Shown piece after piece: positions 8,439 through 16,977 of a DNA stretch of 64,000 bases (its first letter is position 1; each line of letters begins with the position of its first letter). The stretch is from Candidatus Methanophagales archaeon (lineage in GTDB: Archaea > Halobacteriota > Syntropharchaeia > Alkanophagales > Methanospirareceae). Position numbers and translations under genes: made by a program. The stretch lies in contig JANPRD010000009.1 in the NCBI GenBank assembly GCA_024699715.1, positions 36,610 to 100,609 on the forward strand. The letters are read 5' to 3'. The notes below the pieces were generated by a model. The model ran no database searches. It saw only the letters and a list, made by a program, of their open reading frames with translations, and was not told the DNA's origin.

Positions 8439-9332
8439 ATGGCGGAGAAATTGGGCGAATATGCTTACTTTTTGGGATGCATCACGCCGAACCGCTACCC
8501 TGGGATTGAAGCGGCGACGAAGAAAGTGTTCAAGGCATTCGGCATAGAGACGAAGGAGATGGTCGGTGCTTCATGCTGTCCCGCACCTGGCGTTTTCGGC
8601 TCTTTTGACCTTCACACATGGCTTCCGATTGCGGCTCGCAACCTCGCTATTGCAGAAGAAATGGACCTTGAAATATATGTGACATGCAACGGATGCTACG
8701 GCTCGCTTCAAGAGGCGGACCATTTGCTGAAGCATAACGAGAGATTGAGGGAGAGAGTGAATAAGGTGCTCGCAAAAATAGGTAGAGAATACAAAGGGAA
8801 GACGAAAGTGAACCATTCAATTGTGATTTTGCACGATGTTATCGGGCTTGACCGCATAAGAGAGGCGGTGAAGAAGCCGATGGACGATGTGAATGTCGCA
8901 ATCCACTACGGATGCCACTTCCTCAAGCCTTCAGAGGTCAGAGGACATGGCTCTCCAGAGCGACCTTACATACTTGAAGACCTCGCTCATGCGATAGGTG
9001 CGAAGACACCTTACTACAAGGACAAACTCATGTGTTGTGGCGCAGGTGGCGGTGTCCGCAGTTTTGAAGCGCCCACTTCTCTCGAATGGACACGACAGAA
9101 AATCGTGAACATGATTGAGGCGGGTTGCGACTGCATCATGCATCCTTGTGCCTTCTGCCACCTGCAACTCGACAGAGGTCAGGCGGAAATGCAACAGCTC
9201 TTCGGCATTGAACCGAAGATGCCCGTCCTTTTCGCCACCCAACTCATCGGTCTCGCAATGGGATTCTCCGAAAAAGAGCTCGGTTTGGACCAGCATGTGG
9301 TAAAGATGCCAGAGAAACTGCTGAAGAAGTGA
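8439..9332 (+). CDS. hdrB: CoB-CoM heterodisulfide reductase subunit B
   Basis: HdrB holds the catalytic site that splits the CoM-S-S-CoB heterodisulfide. Both CCG-type cysteine modules that bind the noncubane iron-sulfur clusters are intact: CC at 47-48 with CNGC near residue 86, and MCCGAGGGVR near 195 with CAFCH near 232. At 297 residues it has normal length. A good RBS (GAGAGGTGA) precedes the ATG at 8439. It forms a two-gene operon with hdrC, ended by T-rich sequence after 9335. Confidence 0.95.
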   Translation: MAEKLGEYAYFLGCITPNRYPGIEAATKKVFKAFGIETKEMVGASCCPAPGVFGSFDLHTWLPIAARNLAIAEEMDLEIYVTCNGCYGSLQEADHLLKHNERLRERVNKVLAKIGREYKGKTKVNHSIVILHDVIGLDRIREAVKKPMDDVNVAIHYGCHFLKPSEVRGHGSPERPYILEDLAHAIGAKTPYYKDKLMCCGAGGGVRSFEAPTSLEWTRQKIVNMIEAGCDCIMHPCAFCHLQLDRGQAEMQQLFGIEPKMPVLFATQLIGLAMGFSEKELGLDQHVVKMPEKLLKK

Positions 9333-9351
9333 AATCTTTCTCCCTTTTCTT

Positions 9352-9666
9352 TTAATAATGCAAGATTCTGAAATGAATTATTGTGACGAACTCCTCGTCG
9401 TGCAATTTTCCATAAATTTTACGCAAGTCTCTCAGTAAAGCCTCTTTGCTTGCGAAGCCGTCCCTGCGTGCATCTCTCTTGTCAATCTCAGAGAGCCTCT
9501 TGACCTCAACAGAAACCACTTCTGCGGTCGCAAAAGGCTTGTTTGATGCGACGAGCTGAACTCGCTCGCCGACCGCATACCTTCGGATGCCCCTCCTTAC
9601 GGTCGTCGTCTTCTCGCCTGTCAGTATTTGCGGGATGTATTTGCTGTCAAAATGAATGCGCTTCAT
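9352..9666 (-). CDS. ASCH/PUA-like domain protein
   Basis: The 104-residue protein has the ASCH-type pattern: an N-terminal basic strand ending in TGEKTTTVRRG, a YAVGERVQLVASNKPFATAEV beta segment, and a C-terminal helix followed by VTIIHFRILHY. ASCH domains resemble the PUA RNA-binding fold and are thought to bind RNA or nucleotides. No substrate can be named. It is transcribed convergently to hdrB and lies alone on its strand. Confidence 0.75.
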   Translation of the reverse strand: MKRIHFDSKYIPQILTGEKTTTVRRGIRRYAVGERVQLVASNKPFATAEVVSVEVKRLSEIDKRDARRDGFASKEALLRDLRKIYGKLHDEEFVTIIHFRILHY

Positions 9667-9899
9667 ATCGTTTTATTCGTTTATGCCTATATCTCCTTTA
9701 AATAGTTTTCGTCAGCTCGCCACTCCCTCGTGCTGAAGGCGAGGCGTCGTGGTGAATGATGTGGTGGGTGGGGTGCTTTAAGCAGCAGAAGGGCTGCGGG
9801 AGCGGAATGAGTGTCTGCTGCTCGCAGTGAAGACACAGTAGAGACACAAGGGATGCGAGAAAGACAAAGAATAAGGAGGCATGCGAAAGGTGAGGAGGA

Positions 9900-10805
9900 A
9901 TGAGCAAGCGTAGCATGGTAGAAGTGGAGAGGAAGGAGGAAGGGGTTAAGAGCATCGTTGTGGGCGGTAGGAGATTTCTGCCGGAGGTTCGGAGGCTGAA
10001 GGACATGGTTGAAGTTGTCTGCGACAAGCAATTTTTGGAGCATGCGGACTTGAACGCAGCGTTGTATTTCATGTTCAGGGATGTGTTCGCAAGCGAGGAG
10101 GACTTGCGAAAAATAAAAGAGCGGGGATTGCGCTACGACATCACGGTCATGCCGCCGAACACGCTCGGAAAGGAGTTCGTGAAGACGGTGGGACACTACC
10201 ACCCGCCTGCGTCCCCGCACTCAAACATCTCTTACCCTGAAATATACGAGGTTCTTGAGGGGAAGGCTCACTTCCTACTGCAAAAGCGGGAAATCGTGAG
10301 TGAAAGTGAGAAAGAGAATGAGGAGGCGGAGGAGCGGATAGTAGATGTCGTGGTGATTTCCGCAAGAGAAGGGGATAAAGTTTTGATTCCGCCGAACTAC
10401 GGGCATGTAACGATTAATCCTGCGGGAGAAACGCTGAAGATGGCGAATTTTGTTGCGAGGCACTTCTCCTCAATCTACGAGCCTTACCGCAGGAAAGGAG
10501 GCGCTGCATACTTTGAGCTCACGAGTGGGAAGTTCGTGAAGAATGAGAGGTATGGGGAAGTCCCTGAAATCCGCTTCTTGAATGCGCCTTCGCTTGACGA
10601 TTTCGGCATATACCACGACACTCCGATGTATGAACTCATCAGGGAGCCACATAAACTTGAATTTTTGACACGCCCTGAGAAATTCAAAGAGCTGTTTGAG
10701 CGTGCTTTAAGAAGAAAGCGGATGAGCGAGTGGGTGTTGAGAAATGAGGAGAGAGGATGTTTTGATAGAGGCACTGCCATACATTCGCAGATTTTACGGA
10801 AGTAA
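9900..10805 (+). CDS. Cupin-type (archaeal) glucose-6-phosphate isomerase
   Basis: This metal-dependent isomerase interconverts glucose 6-phosphate and fructose 6-phosphate. The cupin signature TVGHYHPP...YPEIYEVLEGKAHF at about residues 100-130 carries the metal ligands (two His, Glu), and the second cupin motif (IPPNYGHVTIN) supplies the last His. An acidic insert of about 15 residues (near 137-150) interrupts the barrel. The protein is 301 residues against about 190 in the smallest forms; a C-terminal region from about residue 200 is extra. It overlaps argB by 62 bases, which is long for an operon overlap, so the true stop may be affected by an indel. Confidence 0.9.
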   Translation: MSKRSMVEVERKEEGVKSIVVGGRRFLPEVRRLKDMVEVVCDKQFLEHADLNAALYFMFRDVFASEEDLRKIKERGLRYDITVMPPNTLGKEFVKTVGHYHPPASPHSNISYPEIYEVLEGKAHFLLQKREIVSESEKENEEAEERIVDVVVISAREGDKVLIPPNYGHVTINPAGETLKMANFVARHFSSIYEPYRRKGGAAYFELTSGKFVKNERYGEVPEIRFLNAPSLDDFGIYHDTPMYELIREPHKLEFLTRPEKFKELFERALRRKRMSEWVLRNEERGCFDRGTAIHSQILRK

Positions 10806-11688
10806 AATCGTGATAAAGGTCGGCGGTCATGCATTAATCAGCGAAGAATTGATGGAAAACATCACTAAAGATATTGTTTTACTCAAGTTCGTTGGCATAA
10901 ATCCAGTTGTTGTGCATGGAGGAGGTCCAGAAATAACAAAACTGATGGAGAGATTGGGGAAGAAGCCGAGATTTGTCGCAGGCTTAAGAATTACGGACGA
11001 GGAAACGATGAAGATAGCGAGGATGGTTCTCGTAGGCGATGTGAATGAGAAAATAGTTTCGCTCATCGGAAAGCACGGCGGAAAGGGCATAGGTCTCTCA
11101 GGAAACGACGGCAAATTAATCGTTGCTCGTAGGAAGGAGAAGTTGCTTGTGAAAGTGGAGGGCGAAGAGAAGGAAGTAGACTTGGGATGGGTCGGTGATG
11201 TTGAGAAGATAAACCCTGAAATACTTGAAATCACAGCGGAGAAGGGATACATTCCCGTTGTTGCACCTATTGCTGTTGATAAAGAAGGCAACAGTTTGAA
11301 TGTTAACGCTGATTCCGTCGCAGGAGAGATAGCAATTGCGCTGAAAGCTTCAAAACTCATACTTCTGACGGATGTTCCAGGCATTTTAAAGGATGCGAGT
11401 GACGAATCTTCGCTTATTTCGTCTTTGAGATGTGAAGAGTTGCGTCGCATGATTTCCGAAGGCATTGTCGCTGGAGGGATGCTACCGAAGGCGGATGCAT
11501 GCTTGAGGGTCGCTGATGAGGGAATCGCTTGCCACATCATTGACGGCAGGAGACCGCATTCTTTGCTGCTTGAGCTCTTCACTGACGAGGGCGTAGGGAC
11601 GATGGTCGAAATGAAACAAAATGAAAGCGAGATGCGAAGCTCGGCTAATGGCTCTTATTCTGCTATTTTTCTGCTTTTATGGATTTGA
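10744..11688 (+). CDS. argB: Acetylglutamate kinase
   Basis: ArgB phosphorylates N-acetylglutamate in the second step of arginine synthesis. The family start (VLIEALPYIRRFYGSKIVIK), the HGGGP motif near residue 59, the GLSGNDG motif near 120 and the C-terminal GIVAGGMLPK are present. The core ends near residue 294 with the usual VGTMV; about 18 further residues read through into the next gene and are probably not functional. It lies within a packed operon, overlapping the isomerase upstream and the PLD-like gene downstream. No other arginine gene is nearby. Confidence 0.95.
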   Translation: MRREDVLIEALPYIRRFYGSKIVIKVGGHALISEELMENITKDIVLLKFVGINPVVVHGGGPEITKLMERLGKKPRFVAGLRITDEETMKIARMVLVGDVNEKIVSLIGKHGGKGIGLSGNDGKLIVARRKEKLLVKVEGEEKEVDLGWVGDVEKINPEILEITAEKGYIPVVAPIAVDKEGNSLNVNADSVAGEIAIALKASKLILLTDVPGILKDASDESSLISSLRCEELRRMISEGIVAGGMLPKADACLRVADEGIACHIIDGRRPHSLLLELFTDEGVGTMVEMKQNESEMRSSANGSYSAIFLLLWI

Positions 11689-12988
11689 GATTTCAGATGC
11701 GAAAGTGCTGATAACTGAGGTTTATGCCGATACTTTGATGAAAGGAGAGCCTGATGAGTTCATAGTGTTGGAGAATTTTGGCGATTCCGCCGTGAATTTA
11801 GAGGGATGGAGCATTTCAGACGGCGAAGGAGAGATTATTTTTCCCGATTTTGTCGTTCAACCGCATCAAAAAGTGTATGTTGTTCGTGAGGCGGAGGCAT
11901 TTGAGCGGCAGGCACTTGATTTCGGTGTTGCTGTGAGAGCAGACTTTGAGTATGAAGATTCTTCTGAGGAAGTGCCGAATTTGCAGGAGAGAGGCGTTTT
12001 CGCCTTGCGGAACAAGGGCGATGAGGTCATTCTGCGGGACAAAGGCGGAGAAGTCGTTGACGCAGTCATATTCGGAGATGCGAAATTCAACGGCGACGCT
12101 TGGCGAGGCGCTCCACTTCAGCGACCTGTTGAGGGCATGGTATTCAAGCGTAAAGGTGGCAAAGACACGAACACGAGGCGGGATTGGGTGCTTCTCTGGC
12201 TTCACACACCATATTTTGATGCAAAAAGATTCAATTGCGTGGAGGCAGTTGCTTTCGTCTCTCCTGATTGCAGTTTTGAAGTCATTTGCGACGAATTAGC
12301 GAGAGCTTCTTCGTTTATATGCTTAAATGTTTATGAATTTGAGAGTTTTGCGTTGAAAGATGCGTTGAGGAATGCGATTTTGCGAGGTGTTAAAGTGAAG
12401 ATTTTGCTTGAAGGCTCTCCAGTTGGAGGAATGAGCGATGAAGAGGAGGAGATTGTGGAAGAATTGCGTGAAGCGGGTGCGGAAGTGAGATTTTCAGACG
12501 AACATTTCGTGAATCATGCGAAATATGCGGTTATTGACGGCGAATCAGTGATAATAATGACAGAGAATTGGGGAAATTCGGGAGTTCCACACGAAAAAAC
12601 ATTCGGAAATCGTGGCTGGGGCATCATATTACGAAGTAAAGAGCTTGCGGAATATTTCAAAAATGTGTTTGATGCGGACTTCCGCAGGGGAAAGGCAGAG
12701 TTGAATGAGGGGGCGAAGGAAAATCGGGAAGCGTATGGAAAGGCAGGAAAAGGAGGGGAAGTGGAGGGAAAAGGAATGCCGGAATTGCTTCTTGCATCTT
12801 CAGATGCGGAATATGTGCTTGTTGGTGATATTGAGCCTTTTTATGCGTGTGGAAACATCACGGTTGAGCCTATTCTCGCTCCTGACAACGCATATGAGGA
12901 AATTTTGAGCATGTTAGAAGGTGCGAGAGAGCGAATATATGTTGAAATGTTCTCTGCGGAGAAGATAGGTTTAATAATGAGTGCATGA
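11648..12988 (+). CDS. Secreted lamin-tail/phospholipase-D-like protein, N-terminal part (frameshifted)
   Basis: The ATG at 11648 gives a signal peptide (MALILLFFCFYGFEISDA). Residues 20-160 form a lamin-tail (LTD) beta-sandwich (VLITEVYAD...NLEGWSISDG...FALRNKGDEVILRD). The first PLD catalytic module follows, with HAKYAVID as its HxKx4D motif. The second PLD module begins (NAYEEILSMLEGARERIYVE) and is then cut by a stop at 12986. The rest continues in another frame from 12985. Restoring one T in the TTT run near 12968 joins both parts. Related methanogen proteins, as I remember them, are single chains with two HKD motifs. Role outside the cell unknown. Confidence 0.8.
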   Translation: MALILLFFCFYGFEISDAKVLITEVYADTLMKGEPDEFIVLENFGDSAVNLEGWSISDGEGEIIFPDFVVQPHQKVYVVREAEAFERQALDFGVAVRADFEYEDSSEEVPNLQERGVFALRNKGDEVILRDKGGEVVDAVIFGDAKFNGDAWRGAPLQRPVEGMVFKRKGGKDTNTRRDWVLLWLHTPYFDAKRFNCVEAVAFVSPDCSFEVICDELARASSFICLNVYEFESFALKDALRNAILRGVKVKILLEGSPVGGMSDEEEEIVEELREAGAEVRFSDEHFVNHAKYAVIDGESVIIMTENWGNSGVPHEKTFGNRGWGIILRSKELAEYFKNVFDADFRRGKAELNEGAKENREAYGKAGKGGEVEGKGMPELLLASSDAEYVLVGDIEPFYACGNITVEPILAPDNAYEEILSMLEGARERIYVEMFSAEKIGLIMSA

Positions 12989-13485
12989 TGAATCCGTTTT
13001 TTGATGCTTTAATCTCAGCTGCTCGTCGTGGATGCGAAGTGAAAGTGCTTTTAGATGCGAAGGAATACAATCTTGACGGAAATAACGACAACGATGAAGT
13101 AGTTGCATGGCTGAATGGCGTTGCTCGTGCTGAAAATCTCAATTTGAGAGCGGAGATTGCTGATTTAGATGCATTAGGACTGCTTAAAATTCATAATAAA
13201 GGTGCGATTATTGACGGTCAGAAGGTGCTTATTTCGTCGTTGAATTGGAAATCTTGCTCTTTGCATAATCGTGAGGCGGGAGTAATTGTTGAAAGTGAGC
13301 CTGTTGCACGATATTATGAGCAGGTTTTCATGCACGATTGGAACTTAACAGTGAAAGGAGGCGGTGAAATTTTGCATCCGAGTGGTAAAACAATGAGTGA
13401 AGAATGGGGCAAAATTTTTTATATTGCTCTGACCTTTGTCATTACTGTTGTCATATTTCTGTTAATTAAGAGATACAGAGGATAG
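12985..13485 (+). CDS. C-terminal part of the lamin-tail/PLD protein with membrane anchor (frameshifted)
   Basis: This frame holds the second half of the second PLD module, with the HxKx4D motif as HNKGAIID followed by SSLNWKS, and ends in a transmembrane helix (IALTFVITVVIFLLI) and a short basic tail. Together with the upstream part it would make an exported protein anchored by its C-terminus and facing the outside. In-frame sequence extends back past the ATG at 12985 to about 12968, supporting a one-base indel rather than two genes. The two pieces could in principle work as separate chains, but each has only half a PLD active site. Confidence 0.75.
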   Translation: MMNPFFDALISAARRGCEVKVLLDAKEYNLDGNNDNDEVVAWLNGVARAENLNLRAEIADLDALGLLKIHNKGAIIDGQKVLISSLNWKSCSLHNREAGVIVESEPVARYYEQVFMHDWNLTVKGGGEILHPSGKTMSEEWGKIFYIALTFVITVVIFLLIKRYRG

Positions 13486-13511
13486 AGATAGAGGTAGAGG
13501 TGAGCGTGTAA

Positions 13512-14141
13512 ATGTTCATTGTGTTGGAGGGTTGCGATGGTTCTGGTCTGACGACGCAAACGAAACTATTGAGTGAAGCTCTTAAGAGGGCGAAAATGAA
13601 GGTATGGGCGACGAAAGAGCCTACAAAATCTGAAATTGGCATCCTAATCAGAAAGATTCTCGCAAAGCAAGAGAAGAACGAGAAAATGGCTATGTATGAT
13701 GCGAAAGCACTCGCACTTCTTTTTGCAGCAGACAGAATGATGCACCAGAAAGAAATTAGAAAGCGACTTAGTGAAGGCTATATTGTCATTTCCGATAGAT
13801 ATTTGCTCTCTTCTTATGTTTATCAGGTGGAAGAAGGACTTCCTTTTGAATGGGTGAAGTGCATAAATGAGGGTTGCATCGCACCAGACATTACTTTTGT
13901 GTTGAATGTGCCTCCTGAAGTGTGCATGGAACGCTTAAAGAGGCGGAAAAACTTTGAAATATTTGAGAACGAGGCGAAACTCAGAAAAATTCACAAAAGA
14001 TATTTGAAACTTGCCTCGCTGATGGAAAATGTGTTCGTAATTGACGGCGACAGACCGAAAGAGGAGGTTCTCGCCGATATTTTGGAATGTCTGAAAAGAA
14101 AATACGCTTTCGGCGTTAAGGAAGAGCGAAGTGGAAAGTGA
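13512..14141 (+). CDS. Thymidylate kinase-like protein with altered P-loop
   Basis: The fold and motifs are those of dTMP kinases: an N-terminal P-loop, EPT near residue 34, the DRY motif (SDRYLLSSYVYQ) near residue 96 and a short LID (RRKNFEIFE). The P-loop reads GCDGSGLTTQ, so the catalytic lysine of GxxGxGK[ST] is replaced by leucine. If real, the change should weaken ATP binding or point to another role. It is unlikely to be a one-base error, because AAR to CTG needs more than one change. The gene overlaps the phosphoribosyltransferase downstream by four bases (GTGA). Confidence 0.8.
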   Translation: MFIVLEGCDGSGLTTQTKLLSEALKRAKMKVWATKEPTKSEIGILIRKILAKQEKNEKMAMYDAKALALLFAADRMMHQKEIRKRLSEGYIVISDRYLLSSYVYQVEEGLPFEWVKCINEGCIAPDITFVLNVPPEVCMERLKRRKNFEIFENEAKLRKIHKRYLKLASLMENVFVIDGDRPKEEVLADILECLKRKYAFGVKEERSGK

Positions 14142-14869
14142 AAAATAGAAAAGAGAAGCAACATGGGAATATGCGAGAGTTCAAGTGCATCTTTGTGGAT
14201 TGGGAGCGTGCTTACGACATTTGCAGGGAAGTCTGCGAGGCGGTTCGCCGTTCTGAATTCAGACCTGAGGTTGTCGTCGGCATCTCTCGTGGCGGTTTGT
14301 TCCTTGCTCGCATACTCTGCGACTTCTTTCTTTTGAAGGATTTATTATGCTTGAAGATGGAGCATTGGGGCATTACAGCAACAATCACAGGAAAAGCGGA
14401 GATGAAATATGGAATTGATGAGCGTGCAAAGGAAATTTTGCGAGGCAAAAAAGTGATTATTGCGGATGACATCACTGATACAGGCGAAAGTTTGCGTCTC
14501 GCATCATCTTTCCTGCGTTCAATCGGTGCGGTAGAGGTGAAAACTGCGACAATGCATCACAAAACCGTCTCTTCATTCGTGCCTGACTTCTACGGCGAGC
14601 GGATGGAGGAGTGGAAGTGGGTGATTTACCCCTGGAGCTTCTACGAGGACTTTTCAGAGCTCGTCCTCAAAATATTAGTAGATGCGGCGAAGATATCCGT
14701 TTTTGATTTGAGAGAGGAGCTTTTCAAGCGTTTTGGCATCTGGTTGTCTCTGCATAAACTGCAAGAAGTATTGGAAAACATGGCTTTTCATGGAAAAATA
14801 ATGGTAGAGAAGGAGAAAAATGGCAAAGAAATCGTGGTGGAAGCGGTAGAGAAGAAGCGTGAGAAATGA
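14138..14869 (+). CDS. Phosphoribosyltransferase with C-terminal winged-helix-like extension
   Basis: A type I PRTase domain covers residues 12-175, with the PRPP-binding motif VIIADDITDTGESL near residue 108 and the VVGISRGGLFLAR loop near residue 46. The pattern resembles archaeal xanthine/guanine/hypoxanthine PRTases, but base specificity cannot be read from sequence. Residues 175-243 form a helical, possibly winged-helix extension of unknown role. The start is GTG at 14138, overlapping the previous stop; ATG at 14171 gives a more usual N-terminus. The stop overlaps the radical SAM start as ATGA. Confidence 0.85.
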   Translation: MKNRKEKQHGNMREFKCIFVDWERAYDICREVCEAVRRSEFRPEVVVGISRGGLFLARILCDFFLLKDLLCLKMEHWGITATITGKAEMKYGIDERAKEILRGKKVIIADDITDTGESLRLASSFLRSIGAVEVKTATMHHKTVSSFVPDFYGERMEEWKWVIYPWSFYEDFSELVLKILVDAAKISVFDLREELFKRFGIWLSLHKLQEVLENMAFHGKIMVEKEKNGKEIVVEAVEKKREK

Positions 14870-15897
14870 GATTGCCGTATTTTCGGTTAGTGAAAGGCAT
14901 TTTAAAGAATAAAATTGGTGTGCAAGCACCACTGACACTCGCCTACGAAGCGACAGCAGCGTGTAATCTTCGCTGTCGTTTCTGCTCTTTCTGGAAGCGT
15001 CAGAGAGGAGATGAGCTTGAGCTAAGCGAGGTGAGAGACGCAATCGCTCAGGCGGTTTCAGAGGGAGCCTCATTCTTCGCTGCGACTGGCGGAGAGCCGC
15101 TTTTGCGAGAGGACATCCCTCAAATCTTGAAATTCGCTCGCAAGCGGATGCTCACGCTTCTCGTGACGAATGGCGTGCTTCTCGCAGAGAGAATAGATGA
15201 AATCGCTCCATTTTTGGATTTTCTTACCGTGAGTCTTGACACTTTGAACCCTTCAAAATACAAATATTTGAGGGGTTGCGACTGTTTAGAGGATGTTCTT
15301 GAGGGAATATCCGCATATGAGGAGAGAAGAAAGAAGTATCCGCATCTGAAATTCAACATAAACACGGTTTTGATGCGTGAAACGCTGCCTGAAGTCCCTT
15401 ATTTACTGAATTTCGCATTGAAAAAGCGAATAGGCATAACTTTCGAGCCCGTCGTTCCACTCACATCCGACGCTTCATGCGAAAATCCGCCTGAATGGGG
15501 AAGTCCTGAAGATTTTAATAATGCATTGAAGGAGATTTTGCGGTTTAAAGCGAGGCATCCTGCGACAGTTTGGAACACCGATTACTATTTGAAATGGATT
15601 TTGGAGCGCAAAAATTTCATCTGTCGCTCAGAAACGCTCATAAGAATGGATGCCTGCGGAAATATTATTGCTCCTTGCTACGACCATCCTTCCTACGATG
15701 TCGTCGGGAACATTCGTGAGAAGCGTTTGAGCGAGATTTTGCACTCAAAAAAGGCGAGAGAACTGCATGAAAGTGCGCACAAATGTCCTCGTAAGGACTG
15801 CTATTTGATGTGTTATGTTGAGCCTTCACTCGTTATTTCAAGCTTTTCGCTCGCTTTCAGGGGTTTGGCGAGCATGTTCATGAAACTTAGGGCATGA
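14866..15897 (+). CDS. Radical SAM/SPASM-like protein of unknown substrate
   Basis: The CxxxCxxC cluster motif is at Cys33, Cys37 and Cys40 (CNLRCRFC), and the GGEPLL motif follows near residue 69. A C-terminal cysteine-rich region (CRSE..., DACGNIIAPCYDH, KCPRKDCYLMC) looks like a SPASM or twitch auxiliary cluster domain. The 343-residue protein resembles peptide- or lipid-modifying radical SAM enzymes such as the HpnH/PqqE-like group, but I cannot assign it. It is co-transcribed with a UbiA-type prenyltransferase, which hints at modification of a prenylated compound; that link is inference. Confidence 0.8.
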   Translation: MRLPYFRLVKGILKNKIGVQAPLTLAYEATAACNLRCRFCSFWKRQRGDELELSEVRDAIAQAVSEGASFFAATGGEPLLREDIPQILKFARKRMLTLLVTNGVLLAERIDEIAPFLDFLTVSLDTLNPSKYKYLRGCDCLEDVLEGISAYEERRKKYPHLKFNINTVLMRETLPEVPYLLNFALKKRIGITFEPVVPLTSDASCENPPEWGSPEDFNNALKEILRFKARHPATVWNTDYYLKWILERKNFICRSETLIRMDACGNIIAPCYDHPSYDVVGNIREKRLSEILHSKKARELHESAHKCPRKDCYLMCYVEPSLVISSFSLAFRGLASMFMKLRA

Positions 15898-15962
15898 ATA
15901 TGCAAGAGATGCAAGGCAAGAGAAGGGAAGAAGAGGGGAAGTAGCATTTGAGGGGATGGGAA

Positions 15963-16958
15963 ATGGGCATTAAGACGCTTTGTGCATGGTTTGAGCTTGC
16001 AGCTCTGCCGAAGTTTGCGACCACGCTGCTTCCTTTCACGCTGGGTGCGGTTCTCGCATGGTCAGAGGGTTTTACGCCAGATTTCCCCGCTTTCGCCGTC
16101 TCTTTGCTTGCGGTCTTCCTGCTGACGGCATTCTGCTTCGTTTTGAATGCTGCGAGTGTGTTCTCCGACCTCTGTTCTGTTCGTGCAGAAGCAGGAAGCG
16201 TGCTTGAAGAGGGAGCGAAGGAGGGAGAAAAAAAGCGTTCAGCAGCGTCAAGTTTCCACTCAACAGCCTCAACAGGAAGGTTCAGCACACTCGCAAGCGG
16301 TAAAATAACGGTGAAGGAGGCAACATTAGGGGCATATTTGTGCGTTATTCTCGCACTCCCTCTCGGATTTCTCTTGCAGTTTTACTTTCGCACTGGCGAT
16401 TTCACACTACTACTCGGATTTATTGGCATTTTCACCGCTTATTCTTACTCAAGGGGCTTGCGTTTTTCTTACAGAGGCTTCGGGGAACTCGCACTCGCAT
16501 TCGGCGTCGGCTTCCTCACGGTGTTCAGCGGCTTCTACCTGCAGGCTCGTTCTTTGAGCGTGCTTCCTGCGGTCTTTTCGCTGCCATTCGTTGTTGAAGT
16601 GTTCAAAATGAAATTGGCTCGTGAGGTCCCAGACTACGAGTGCGACAGCGCTGTGAATCGCCGAAACCTCGTCGTTCGCTTCGGCAAAGAATTCGCAACC
16701 CGCCTCTACGCCCCTCTCACGCTCATCGCTTGGCTCTCTTTCGTTCCCGTTTTCTTGCTCGTGAGCATTCCCCCATTTTCGCTACCGCTTCTCGCAGCGC
16801 CAGCATATTTCTCGTGGAAGAGTGCGATTCTTTCACTCGCAAATAAGTGGAAAACGAGAGAAGGGACAATTGAAATATGCAAAAATGGCTTCACGGGCAT
16901 GACTTTGCTCCCAATTGCTTTAATTGTGATGCTTTTGCTTAAGATGTTTTTCGCTTAA
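15963..16958 (+). CDS. UbiA/MenA-like prenyltransferase
   Basis: The protein has about eight transmembrane segments and the UbiA layout. The second aspartate motif is clear (REVPDYECDSAVNRRNL near residue 220). The first NxxxDxxxD motif is degenerate (NAASVFSDLCS near residue 62). Between it and the next helix lies a Ser/Glu/Lys-rich insert of about 35 residues with no counterpart in the family. Such enzymes attach isoprenoid chains to aromatic rings, for example in quinone or possibly methanophenazine synthesis. The start at 15963 follows GAGGGGAT at good spacing; ATG at 15948 is an alternative. Confidence 0.85.
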   Translation: MGIKTLCAWFELAALPKFATTLLPFTLGAVLAWSEGFTPDFPAFAVSLLAVFLLTAFCFVLNAASVFSDLCSVRAEAGSVLEEGAKEGEKKRSAASSFHSTASTGRFSTLASGKITVKEATLGAYLCVILALPLGFLLQFYFRTGDFTLLLGFIGIFTAYSYSRGLRFSYRGFGELALAFGVGFLTVFSGFYLQARSLSVLPAVFSLPFVVEVFKMKLAREVPDYECDSAVNRRNLVVRFGKEFATRLYAPLTLIAWLSFVPVFLLVSIPPFSLPLLAAPAYFSWKSAILSLANKWKTREGTIEICKNGFTGMTLLPIALIVMLLLKMFFA

Positions 16959-16977
16959 AATGATTGAGTAGTAGAAA

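Noticed and set aside
9687..10220. Minus-strand open frame of 177 codons
   Set aside because: It covers the start of the cupin isomerase, which is clearly coding on the plus strand; the translation is His/Leu/Ser-rich mirror sequence.
10827..11582. Minus-strand open frame of 251 codons
   Set aside because: A shadow of argB: rich in Ser, Phe and Pro, with no domain.
12985..13485. Independent small PLD gene
   Set aside because: It has half an active site, and its frame stays open and similar upstream of the ATG, so it is the end of the gene before it.
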